Below are positions 25,382 through 33,268 of a stretch of DNA of 64,000 nt, piece by piece (position 1 is the stretch's first letter; every line of letters begins with the position of its first letter). The translations under genes were made by a program, and so were the position numbers. Source of the DNA: Saccharopolyspora endophytica (GTDB lineage: Bacteria > Actinomycetota > Actinomycetes > Mycobacteriales > Pseudonocardiaceae). The stretch spans positions 1 to 64,000 of the forward strand of contig NZ_JAGPXE010000019.1 of assembly GCF_018070075.1 (NCBI RefSeq). Direction: 5' to 3'. The notes beneath the pieces are model-generated. The model was not told the DNA's origin. It worked only from the letters and a program-made list of their open reading frames with translations, and searched no databases.

Positions 25382-28168
25382 ATGAGCAGAACTCTCGCTT
25401 CGGTGAAGGACGACGGTCCGCCGTCGTTACCGCTGTTCCACGGGGTCGTGCAGGTCCTGGAACTCATCCGCGCGCTCTACGGGCGACGGCACGAGCGGAC
25501 CAGCGACAGCGGCGGCGGTCTGCCGATGCTGTGCCTGGTCAGGCCGCGGGAGCTGGAGGGCCTGCTGCCGGCGATCGGCGAACGGCTCAAGAGCGCCGAA
25601 CCGCACCGGGTTCCGCACGCCTACATCCGCCTGGCGCCCGCCGCGGCCGATCCCAGGGACGCCGACCACACCGCGCAGACACCGCTGCCACCGCCCGAGG
25701 TCGACACCGTCCGGGGCCTGCTCGCCGACATCGCCGAGCAGCTCAACGGCCCGCTCAACGCCCAAGCCGGTCGGATGCGCTTCCCCCGGTTCAGCCTGGC
25801 GCTGTGGTTGATGCGGCAGGACCTGTCCGGAACCGAGATCCCGAGGCGGGAAGCCGAGCTGCGCAAGCGGCTGTGGCGGCGCGACCCCGCGCAGCGGATC
25901 GCGGAGCTGATCAACACCAACACCGCCGACGCCCCGGACCGGACGGTCTGGTCGGTACTCAAGGTGCTCGCCCTGGTGCCGTGGCTGTGGTTCCAGCTCA
26001 AGATGCACTGGCGGCTGCCGCTGATCGGCGGCTACCGGTGGTTCCGGCGGCAGAGCTACCTGGCACCCGAAGTACCCGGGAACTTCCTCGGGTTCGCCGA
26101 GCGGCTCACCGAGAACGAGTGGAACAAGGAGGTTCCCGAGCAGGTCGCGAAGTTCCTGATCAACACGCTGCTGGAGGACCTGCGCCGTTCCTACCGCCGC
26201 TTCCCCTGGCGGTTGCGCGGCAAGTGGCGCACGACCTACACGACGGTGCTGCTGGACAACGTCACCCGCTCCAACGGCGGCTACGCGCTGCTCAAGCTGG
26301 TCAACGACATCCGCAACGAGACCGGCCTGGTCGATCCGCTGCTGCTGATCACCACGAGCTCGCTGGTCCCGCCGCACGCCGTCGAGCCGACGGTGGACAA
26401 CGTCCAGGACGTCGTGTCGCAAGCGCACGAGGCCGACGAGCAGGGTTACCGCGCGTGGCGGCACAAGCTCGACGAGGCGCGGCGGGCGCGCACCGACATG
26501 ACCTGGTACCTGCCGGTCGAGATTCCCCCGGCGGCGACCGGGGATTCCCGCAAGAGCGAGATCCGGCGACATCTGGCCGCAGCCGACAAGTACACGCTGC
26601 CTCCCCCGCCGTGGTGGTCGCGGCGAACCCTGCCGGTCGCACTGCTGCTGGGGCTGGCGGGCGTGGGGGTCTACGCGTACTCCGCGTTCAGCACCGCGCA
26701 CTGCGGCATCCTGTTCCAGCCGCCCTGGTACTGGCTCGGCACCGCACCCGGGCTGACCAGCATGGAGAACGAGGCGGGCGAGTGCGTCGGCGTCACCGAC
26801 GGCACCTTCCTCGCGGAGTTCATCGACGACGCACCACCCGGCCAGACCCAGCAGGCCGCGCAGGAGGCCGATCCGATCCTGACCGGCCTGCGCGCCATCG
26901 GTGACACGATCGCGCAGCAGAACCAGTTGGCGCTGGACAAGGCCGCGGAAACGGGCCGACCGGTCCTCACGCTGGTCTACCTGGGCGATCTGTCCCCGGG
27001 AGCGGGCGCGTTCAACCTCTCGGCCCAGCACGAGACGCTCGCCGGCATCGCGGTGGCCCAGTACGACCAGAACTTCGAGCCCAACACGCCGCTGGCCCGG
27101 GTGCTCATCGCCAACGGCGGCAAGGACATGGGTCACGGCGTGGAGGTCGTCGACCGGCAGATCGCCGAGCTCGCCAAGCGGGATCCCGGCATCATCGGCG
27201 TGATCGGCCTCAACTACAGCCGCGAGGAGACCTTCGAGGTCATCGAAAGGCTCGGTGCCGCAGGGCTTCCGACGGTCGCGTCGACGCTGTCCTACGACCA
27301 CATCCCCGACCGCTCACCGCTGTACTTCCAGGTCTCGCCGCAGAACGTCACGCAGGCCCGGCGAGCCGTCGAGTTCGCGGGCGAGCAGGGCCGCACCGCC
27401 GGGGTCAAGATCTACAGCGACGGCGTCGACCCCTACAGCCGCAACCTCGGGACCGACGTCGAGAACGAGTTCCGCCGCGTCCACCCCGGGGCGACGGTCC
27501 AGTGGCTCAACGAGGACCCGCACACCGCCGGCCGGGAGACCTGCAAGGCGTCGCAGGACGAGCTGGTGTACTACGCCGGGCGCGGCACCGAGTTCCGGGA
27601 GTTCCTGGACGGCGTGGGCAGCGGCTGCCCGACCGACGTCCCGCCCATGATCCTGGGCAGCGATGACGTGGCCAGCCACGTCGCCAACCGGGCGGCGCGC
27701 TTCGCCAAGATCGGCATCCCGTACTACTACCAGTCGTTCGCGGTGGCCCCGAGCACGCCGGACCCGAACGACTCCGGGCGCACCGTGGTCGGCCCGGCGC
27801 TGGACTTCTACTGCACGCTCAACATCATCATCGCCGGGGACGATCCGGCGATGCCTCCCGACGAATGCCCGCCCAGGGAGGGGAACCTGTCCCTGGACGG
27901 GCACGCCGCGCTCGCCCACGACGCCGCGAGCGTCCTGCTCAGGGCCGCCAACCAGCTCGACCGAGGTGGCCCGATCCCGATCACCGCCGGCACCGTGTGG
28001 CGTCAGATCAACGCCAACCAGCACCAGACCGACGAAGACCTGCCGTCGAAGTACGGGCTGGTGACGGGCCAGATCGACTTCGGCAGCGACACCAACAACC
28101 GCGTCCCGAAGGACAAGACGGTCTGGACCCTGCACGTGGACCAAGCAGGTCAGGTCTCGGTGCCGTAG
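25382..28168 (+). CDS. Large single-pass membrane protein: cytoplasmic domain plus extracellular periplasmic-binding-protein domain
   Basis: A 928-residue protein. Residues 1 to about 410 look cytoplasmic and contain TVLLDNVTRSNGGYALLKL followed by PLLLITTSSLVPP, which recall a Walker-B-like and sensor-like strand, although I find no Walker A loop. One membrane segment (TLPVALLLGLAGVGVYAY, about 416-434) follows. The remaining about 490 residues resemble type 1 periplasmic binding proteins of the LivJ/ANF-receptor kind (VIGLNYSREETFEVIERL, GLPTVASTLSYDHIP, YFQVSPQNVTQARRAVEFA). ATG 25382 is chosen because GGGGA lies 9 bases upstream; ATG 25364 has none. No permease or ATPase is adjacent, so it may be a receptor rather than a transporter part. 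Confidence 0.72.
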   Translation: MSRTLASVKDDGPPSLPLFHGVVQVLELIRALYGRRHERTSDSGGGLPMLCLVRPRELEGLLPAIGERLKSAEPHRVPHAYIRLAPAAADPRDADHTAQTPLPPPEVDTVRGLLADIAEQLNGPLNAQAGRMRFPRFSLALWLMRQDLSGTEIPRREAELRKRLWRRDPAQRIAELINTNTADAPDRTVWSVLKVLALVPWLWFQLKMHWRLPLIGGYRWFRRQSYLAPEVPGNFLGFAERLTENEWNKEVPEQVAKFLINTLLEDLRRSYRRFPWRLRGKWRTTYTTVLLDNVTRSNGGYALLKLVNDIRNETGLVDPLLLITTSSLVPPHAVEPTVDNVQDVVSQAHEADEQGYRAWRHKLDEARRARTDMTWYLPVEIPPAATGDSRKSEIRRHLAAADKYTLPPPPWWSRRTLPVALLLGLAGVGVYAYSAFSTAHCGILFQPPWYWLGTAPGLTSMENEAGECVGVTDGTFLAEFIDDAPPGQTQQAAQEADPILTGLRAIGDTIAQQNQLALDKAAETGRPVLTLVYLGDLSPGAGAFNLSAQHETLAGIAVAQYDQNFEPNTPLARVLIANGGKDMGHGVEVVDRQIAELAKRDPGIIGVIGLNYSREETFEVIERLGAAGLPTVASTLSYDHIPDRSPLYFQVSPQNVTQARRAVEFAGEQGRTAGVKIYSDGVDPYSRNLGTDVENEFRRVHPGATVQWLNEDPHTAGRETCKASQDELVYYAGRGTEFREFLDGVGSGCPTDVPPMILGSDDVASHVANRAARFAKIGIPYYYQSFAVAPSTPDPNDSGRTVVGPALDFYCTLNIIIAGDDPAMPPDECPPREGNLSLDGHAALAHDAASVLLRAANQLDRGGPIPITAGTVWRQINANQHQTDEDLPSKYGLVTGQIDFGSDTNNRVPKDKTVWTLHVDQAGQVSVP

Positions 28169-28171
28169 CTG

Positions 28172-29476
28172 TCACGCGTCCCGGCGCTGGACGTAGACGC
28201 GGTTGCCCTCGGGACCGGTCCACTCCATGCGGACCACACCCGCCACGGCGGCGTGCGGGAGCTTGTCGGGTTCGTGCCAGTGACCCGCGACCGGGTTCCG
28301 GAAGAACGTGGCCCACAGCTGCCCGTCGGCGTCGACGAACAGGTTGTTGTGGCCCGCGCCGATGCCGCCGGTCCAGCGCTTCGAGTAGGGCCCTTCGAAG
28401 TGGTCCGAGACCGCGATGATCGCGTCGTACTGGTCCCGCTCGCCGTCGGGCGTGTAGGCGTGCCGCAGGGTGTCGCCGCTTCCCGTGGTCTTGTTCCAGG
28501 CCGCGTGCACGAGGAAGTACTTCCCGCCGTGCTTGATCACGTGCGCGCCTTCGAGGTAGGGCTCGGGTTCGTAGCGCGTCTGCTGGAACTTCGGGAGGTT
28601 CGTCTTCTGGACGATGTCCTCCATGTCGTCCTGGAACTCGGCGTAGAGGTCGTTGTGCAGCACCAGCCAGGCCTTGCCGTCTTCGGCGTAGAGGCCGCCG
28701 TCGATGTGGTAGTAGACGTTCGGGTCGACGCCGTCGGGCGCACCGGGGTTGAGCTCGCCGAAGGGCTTGTCGAGGTTGCCCTCCACGACCCGGTACGGGC
28801 CTTCGACGCCGCCGTCGCTGACGAGCATGAACGAGCCGACCTTGCGCGAGTGGTCGCCCATGCACGCCACGACGTACCAGGACCCGCGGAAGTGGTGCAC
28901 CTCCGGCGCCCACACGTCGCCGCGCTTGTCGGCGCCCTCGCCCGCGTAGCGCTGCCACGGCGCGACCACGGTCCGCCCGGGTTCGTTCTCGCCGACGAAC
29001 TCCGGCGACCACACCTTGCCCTTCTCCGCGTCGGGCCGGATTCCGGTGGTGTCCACCAGCTTCCACGGCCCGTCCAGGGATTCCGCGGTCCACACGAAGA
29101 TGCCGTCGTTCCACGGCGACGCGGCAGGCAGGCCGGGGACCCGGGTGGTGCCGGTGGCGACGTAGACGGGCCGGCCGTCGACGACGAAGCAGTTGACGTA
29201 GGTGTCGCGAATCCAGACCCGGCCCAGCTCCTCGTCCCGAGGGCGGAGTTCGAGGTCGAGGATCCGGGAGTTGTCGTCCCTGGGCTCCAGGTCCAGGCGG
29301 GTGTCGGCGGTTCCGTAGGGCTCCATCGGAGGCCAGTTCGGCGGGTGTTCCCGCTGAGACGCCCGTTCCCGGCCCCATCCGGTCGCGGGCAGGAAGGTCG
29401 CCATCCCCAGTGCACCGGCGGTCCCGAGCAGCATGGACCGCCGGTTCAAAGACGGGCCGGTCGCGGAATCGGACAT
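28172..29476 (-). CDS. Exported GH43-like five-bladed beta-propeller glycosidase
   Basis: A 434-residue protein with a twin-arginine signal (NRRSMLLGTAGALGMATFLP, about residues 11-30). The body matches family 43 style glycosidases: WNDGIFVWTAESLDGPWKLV, the DVWAPEVHHFRGSWYVVAC blade with the central Asp/Glu region, and EPYLEGAHVIKHGGKYFLVH, where family 43 keeps its acid Glu. Such enzymes remove arabinose or xylose from plant polymers. Start ATG 29476 has GAGGGG 7 bases upstream; earlier in-frame starts are not supported by a ribosome site. A CRP-like palindrome lies about 150 bp upstream. It converges on the 928-residue membrane protein gene with a 3-bp gap. Confidence 0.82.
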   Translation of the reverse strand: MSDSATGPSLNRRSMLLGTAGALGMATFLPATGWGRERASQREHPPNWPPMEPYGTADTRLDLEPRDDNSRILDLELRPRDEELGRVWIRDTYVNCFVVDGRPVYVATGTTRVPGLPAASPWNDGIFVWTAESLDGPWKLVDTTGIRPDAEKGKVWSPEFVGENEPGRTVVAPWQRYAGEGADKRGDVWAPEVHHFRGSWYVVACMGDHSRKVGSFMLVSDGGVEGPYRVVEGNLDKPFGELNPGAPDGVDPNVYYHIDGGLYAEDGKAWLVLHNDLYAEFQDDMEDIVQKTNLPKFQQTRYEPEPYLEGAHVIKHGGKYFLVHAAWNKTTGSGDTLRHAYTPDGERDQYDAIIAVSDHFEGPYSKRWTGGIGAGHNNLFVDADGQLWATFFRNPVAGHWHEPDKLPHAAVAGVVRMEWTGPEGNRVYVQRRDA

Positions 29477-29622
29477 GCGCATTCCCCTCGTCGTCGCACG
29501 CATCTGACCGACTTCCCCCATCGGCCACGTGATCGACGCTACTGCGACTCACCGGTTTCGGAAGGGAAAACGGAGGTCCCGGCGCACATCGGTTCGCGCT
29601 CACACGAACGGAGGTTGCTTCG

Positions 29623-29640
29623 ACGTGACCTAGATCACGT
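29623..29640. promoter_or_regulatory. CRP/FNR-like palindrome upstream of the GH43 gene
   Basis: ACGTGA-CCTAGA-TCACGT has perfect 6-bp arms and contains GTGA-N6-TCAC, the core of CRP-family sites (TGTGA-N6-TCACA). It lies about 147 bp before the glycosidase start and overlaps the stop codon of the ARMT1-like gene. Binding is inferred. Confidence 0.4.
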
Positions 29641-30786
29641 AACCGGTGTGCTCTGGATGAGGGCGTGGGAGCCCTGCGTCCGCCACGCCTCACCTGAGGC
29701 GTCCAGCGAAGCCACGACGTCGGCGGGAAGTCCCACGACGACTTCGGACTTCAGCACCCGCAGGCTCACCACCGGACCCGGCAGTCGCACCGCGACGTCG
29801 TCGAACGCCGTGGTCGGCTGCCAGTGGCGGTCTCCGACGAGTCGTCGGTAGTTGAGGTCGCCCTTGAAGATCGTGACCGCGGCCGAGGCGAGCTCGGCGC
29901 GCAGGTCCTCCGGCATGGCACCGAATTCCTTCGGCCCGCAGAAGAACGGGTGCGCCCGCACCCCGATCCGGCCCTCGCGCAACGCGTTCTGGACGCGTTC
30001 GCCCACCGCTCCCGCTTCACCGGGCAGATCGCGCAGGTGGTGCAGGACTTCCAGCACATCGGTCGGGGTGGCGTCGGAGACGTAGTAGGGGCCGGGCTTG
30101 ACGTGCAGGACGACCCGGTCGGCACGCCCGGTGGTGAGCAGCCGGTCGATGAGCACGAGGTCGGCGGCGAGCTCACCCGCCGAGTTGTCGGCGACGAGGT
30201 GGACGACCCCGGGCTCGCCGAACAACGACCAGAACTCCTCGGGCGAACCCGCGACCAGTCCCGAGGTGGCACCGCTCGCGTCGGTGGACAGCTGGAACGC
30301 CAGGTCGGCCTGGTTGCCCCACACCGCGGCCTGGACCACGGCGGCGTCCCGGTCGGCGTCGCCGAGGTGCGGGAGCTCGTCGAGGGCCTTGAGCGTCTCG
30401 GCGGTGGCCGCGTTGTGCAGCTCGGCCCGCTTCATCGGCGCGAACGGGTCCACACCCCGCCAAGGCCCCGGAGCGAAGAACCCGGTCGCGGCCAGCAGCT
30501 TCCGGAAGAAGTAGCTCTCAGCCCACAGGAACGAGGTCTCCGCCCACGGCCGGCCGACCTGGCCGGCGATCCAGCCCGCCCACACCCCGTGATCCGGCGC
30601 GTCGTCCTCCAACGGCTCGACCACGCCCCCGGTCGACTCCCGCAACAACGCGGACAACGCCTCCCGCACGTCCGGCCCGAACGGGGTCGCGGCGCACAAC
30701 CGCTCGATCATCACCGGATGCCGCTCGTGGAACACCCGCCACCCGAACGACCCGACCTCCCCGATCCCGATCTCCGACGCGTCCAC
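29635..30786 (-). CDS. ARMT1-like damage-control phosphatase (DUF89)
   Basis: A 383-residue DUF89 protein. Recognisable elements are the N-terminal helical part (PWAETSFLWAESYFFRKLL), the metal-binding Asp-Asn in HLVADNSAGELAADLVLID, VVLHVKPGPYYVSDAT, and the C-terminal TIFKGDLNYRRLVGD with SLRVLKSEVVVG. Characterised relatives are Mn/Co-dependent phosphatases that remove abnormal sugar phosphates. I place the start at GTG 30786, which has GGGAGG 7 bases upstream; GTG 30801 is in frame. It stands alone in the minus direction ahead of the glycosidase gene, with a 158-bp gap. Confidence 0.87.
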   Translation of the reverse strand: MDASEIGIGEVGSFGWRVFHERHPVMIERLCAATPFGPDVREALSALLRESTGGVVEPLEDDAPDHGVWAGWIAGQVGRPWAETSFLWAESYFFRKLLAATGFFAPGPWRGVDPFAPMKRAELHNAATAETLKALDELPHLGDADRDAAVVQAAVWGNQADLAFQLSTDASGATSGLVAGSPEEFWSLFGEPGVVHLVADNSAGELAADLVLIDRLLTTGRADRVVLHVKPGPYYVSDATPTDVLEVLHHLRDLPGEAGAVGERVQNALREGRIGVRAHPFFCGPKEFGAMPEDLRAELASAAVTIFKGDLNYRRLVGDRHWQPTTAFDDVAVRLPGPVVSLRVLKSEVVVGLPADVVASLDASGEAWRTQGSHALIQSTPVT

Positions 30787-30936
30787 CGAACCGCCTCCCA
30801 CCAGAACCGCAAGACCACCTCAACCGGGCAGCGACCCTACCAACGCAGCACCCCACAACCCCGCAACCACACCCGGCGGTGCGGGGCAGGGGGTATCGAG
30901 TGTCCGTGCAAGTGGTCGCGTCTCCACCCGGGTTTC

Positions 30937-31005
30937 CCGATTTCAGTGGAGATCCTCCGTCGAATTTCAGTGGAAATCGGAACCTGGATTTCCACTGAGA
31001 TCCGG
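30937..31005. repeat. Palindromic intergenic repeat, CACT/AGTG core, 3 units
   Basis: Three units of the GATTTC-AGTG-GAAATC type have centres at about 30946.5, 30970.5 and 30994.5, exactly 24 bp apart; the third is in the opposite orientation (CACT). Each can form a 6- to 8-bp hairpin. They fill much of the 265-bp gap between the ARMT1-like gene and the small acidic protein gene; nothing else is seen there. Confidence 0.75.
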
Positions 31006-31051
31006 GAAGGTGGGTGACCACCGCGCGTCTGGACGGCCCCCGGGGCAGTGG

Positions 31052-31294
31052 TCAGGGGTCAGTGCGGTCCGCTTCGTCCAGGTATGCCTTGATGCGGTAG
31101 TCGACCTGGATGTCGTGGTAGGTCACGTGCGGTCGGACCGGGCTCGGGAGGTGGGTGCGGTCGCTTCCGGAGGTGGAGCGGTCATCGGCGTCCCCGGGGA
31201 AGTCGACGCTGGTGTCGGGCACCTCGCTGAAGGTGATCTCGTCGGCTCGCACGGTGCTCGTGAAGGTCACGTCCGGTTCGTCCTCGGTGGTCAT
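31052..31294 (-). CDS. Small acidic hypothetical protein, coupled to the 11-mer repeat protein
   Basis: An 80-residue, very acidic protein with no family I recognise. It has no signal or membrane segment. The C-terminal part (VTYHDIQVDYRIKAYLDE) may form a short strand-helix unit; the N-terminal half is probably disordered. Its ATG overlaps the stop of the upstream 355-residue gene in an ATGA, so it is translated with it and likely shares its function. Context points to the gas-vesicle-accessory-like module that lies divergently at 32666-34235. Confidence 0.6.
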   Translation of the reverse strand: MTTEDEPDVTFTSTVRADEITFSEVPDTSVDFPGDADDRSTSGSDRTHLPSPVRPHVTYHDIQVDYRIKAYLDEADRTDP

Positions 31295-32358
31295 CGGCGT
31301 CGTTCCCTTCTGGACGGACGCGATGTGGTGTCTCGGTTGGTGCGACGGGTCCTGCGCTCGGATTCCCCTGTCGCGCGGCGCTTTCGAGGCGGTGGCTTCT
31401 CGGATTCGCCCTCCTCGTCGGAACTCCCGCCGCCGACGACCTCGCGCGCTCCCTTGCCGGCTTCTTCAGCGGTGCTCCCGACGTCCTCGACGGCCTCACC
31501 GGCTCCGCTCCCGACCTGCTCGGCAGCCTCACCGGCTCCGCTCCCCACCTGCTCAGCAGCTTCGCCAGCACCACTGCCGACCTGCTCAGCAGCCTCACCT
31601 GCGCCTTCGCCGACGCTCTCGACCGCGCTTCCGGCGCCCGACCCGACCTCCTCGGCCGCCGAGCCCGCGCCCTCACCCACGCTCTGAACCGCACCACCGG
31701 CACCGGAGCCGACGTCCTTCACCGCGGACCCCGCGCCCTCACCCACGTTCTCCACCGCACCACCAGCACCAGCGCCGACCTCCTCGACCGCGGACCCGGC
31801 GCCCTCGCCGACGCTCTCCACGGCACTACCGGCACCGGAGCCGACGTCCTTGACCGCCGACCGCGCACCTTCACCCACGTCCTCGACGGCCTCGCCGGCA
31901 CCCGCGCCGACGTCCTTCACCGCGGACCCGGCACCTTCACCGACGTCCTCCACGGCGCGTCCGAGGCTCTTGGTGAGGTTCTCCAGGATCTGGGGGTTGC
32001 GGTCGATCGTCGTCAGGACCCGGTCGAGGACGTTGGCGACGTTGTCCAGGCGGACGTTGAGGTGGGCCTGCGCTTCCACACCCTTGATCTGCAGCGCGAC
32101 GCGGCCGAGCTCGGCGTCGACACCGACGTTGAGCTTGAGCAGGTCGAGGACCTCGGCTTGCAGGGAGACCCGCGCGCGGAGGTTCTCCACCTCCAAGCTG
32201 ATCTCGTCGACCTTGACCATCGGGATGTCGAGGTAGACGTCCGGGTACTCGTCCTTGCGCCCGCCAGCGGACGCGGACACCCGTTCGCCCTCGGTGCCGG
32301 CTTCCACCAGCTCGGCGTCGTACTGGCCCTCGCCCTGCTGCTCGTCCCTGTCGGCCAT
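31291..32358 (-). CDS. Protein with a conserved N-terminal domain and fifteen 11-residue amphipathic repeats
   Basis: A 355-residue protein in three parts. Residues about 39-127 (VYLDIPMVKVDEISLEVENL to RVLTTIDRNPQIL) form a beta/alpha domain I associate with hypothetical proteins near actinobacterial gas-vesicle genes. Residues 139-303 are fifteen near-perfect 11-mers of the form VGxGAGxAVxx (for example VGEGAGSAVKD), the periodicity of 11/3 amphipathic helices in LEA group 3, synuclein and perilipin-like proteins that lie on interfaces. Residues about 305-355 are a basic tail (RRTRRTNRDTTSRPSRRERRR). Start ATG 32358 has GAGGGGA 7 bases upstream. It overlaps the following small gene by 4 bp and is divergent from a helix-rich protein and an SRPBCC protein. 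Confidence 0.7.
   Translation of the reverse strand: MADRDEQQGEGQYDAELVEAGTEGERVSASAGGRKDEYPDVYLDIPMVKVDEISLEVENLRARVSLQAEVLDLLKLNVGVDAELGRVALQIKGVEAQAHLNVRLDNVANVLDRVLTTIDRNPQILENLTKSLGRAVEDVGEGAGSAVKDVGAGAGEAVEDVGEGARSAVKDVGSGAGSAVESVGEGAGSAVEEVGAGAGGAVENVGEGAGSAVKDVGSGAGGAVQSVGEGAGSAAEEVGSGAGSAVESVGEGAGEAAEQVGSGAGEAAEQVGSGAGEAAEQVGSGAGEAVEDVGSTAEEAGKGAREVVGGGSSDEEGESEKPPPRKRRATGESERRTRRTNRDTTSRPSRRERRR
31450..31944 (-). repeat. Coding tandem repeat, 15 units of 33 bp
   Basis: The 33-bp units encode the 11-residue repeats of the gene at 31291-32358. Units differ at synonymous and polar positions but are continuous without indels, so the array expanded in whole 11-residue steps and the reading frame has been kept. 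Confidence 0.85.
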
Positions 32359-32665
32359 CGTCGAATCCCCTCACTCCTGCGTGGTGGGCAGGCGCGGTCC
32401 ACGCTCGTCCAGCCTTGGTCGTGGGGGGCTCGGCGGAGAAGAGGACTTCGACTCTACGAACCGCGGCAGCGCGCTCCTAGGTTCGGTTGGGAGCACCTGA
32501 CTTGGCCGCATCACGCGATCATGGGGTTGACCAGCGCCAACGTCGTGGCTGCTCGCACCTGGACGATCAGCGGTGCCGATGTGTGCGCGTATTCGTCCGG
32601 GGGTACGTCTGACTCGGACTGCACTTCGCAGCCCGAGGATCTCATCGCTCCAGCAGGAGGTCGGG

Positions 32666-33268
32666 ATGAAGCAGGGACCTCAGATGGCGACGGCTGTGGC
32701 GCTCGGCTACGCCCTCGGTCGCAGCCGCCGGATGAAACTGGCGCTCATGGTCGGCGGGGTCGTTCTCGGACGCCGCATGGGCGATCCCAAGGAGCTGCTC
32801 GCGAAGGCCGGCGGAGCGGTGGACCCCTCCGGCGAAGTCGGCGGCGCGCTCCGCGACCGGCTCGTCGAAGCGGCCAGGACGGCGGCCATCGCCGCGGCGA
32901 GCAACGAGATCGAGTCCATGAGCGACAACCTCTCCGAACGAGCCGCGAAACTCCGCTCCCCGCAGTCGGATTCCTCGGAATCCTCGGAATCCGAAGAAGA
33001 CGAACAGGAATCGGCCTCCTCGGAGGAACCGAAGGCTCCGCAACAGCGCTCCTCGACCGAGGACGACCAGGAATCGACCTCGTCGAAGTCCGAGGACGAG
33101 CAGGAATCGGCGTCTTCGGAGACCGAGGACGACCAGGTGAGCGAGTCGAACCAGCGCACTCGCGCACCGCGCAAGCCCTCCGCCCCGCGTGCGGCCACCC
33201 CGAGGAAGAAGACCTCGGCGGCGTCGTCCAGCGGATCGAACCGCAGGTCAGGTGGGAACGATGGCTGA
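32666..33268 (+). CDS. Gas-vesicle-accessory-like (GvpY-type?) protein with an acidic low-complexity tail
   Basis: A 200-residue protein. The N-terminus MKQGPQMATAVALGYALGRS with RRMKLALMVGGVVLGRR is a glycine-rich hydrophobic stretch; a helical part follows (LRDRLVEAARTAAIAAASNEIESM). From about residue 90 the chain is Ser/Glu/Asp-rich with repeated ESASSE-like blocks and a basic end (RKPSAPRAATPRKK). Short proteins with this head, often misnamed DNA primase, sit beside gas-vesicle genes in Streptomyces; I recall this from memory and could not check. Start ATG 32666 has AGGAGG 5-6 bases upstream. It overlaps the SRPBCC gene by 8 bp. The 307-bp gap before it (32359-32665) is a divergent promoter region. 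Confidence 0.6.
   Translation: MKQGPQMATAVALGYALGRSRRMKLALMVGGVVLGRRMGDPKELLAKAGGAVDPSGEVGGALRDRLVEAARTAAIAAASNEIESMSDNLSERAAKLRSPQSDSSESSESEEDEQESASSEEPKAPQQRSSTEDDQESTSSKSEDEQESASSETEDDQVSESNQRTRAPRKPSAPRAATPRKKTSAASSSGSNRRSGGNDG

Noticed and set aside
31450-31944. The 33-bp tandem repeats as a non-coding satellite or iteron origin.
   Set aside because: The units keep one reading frame inside a gene with a good start and a conserved N-terminal domain.
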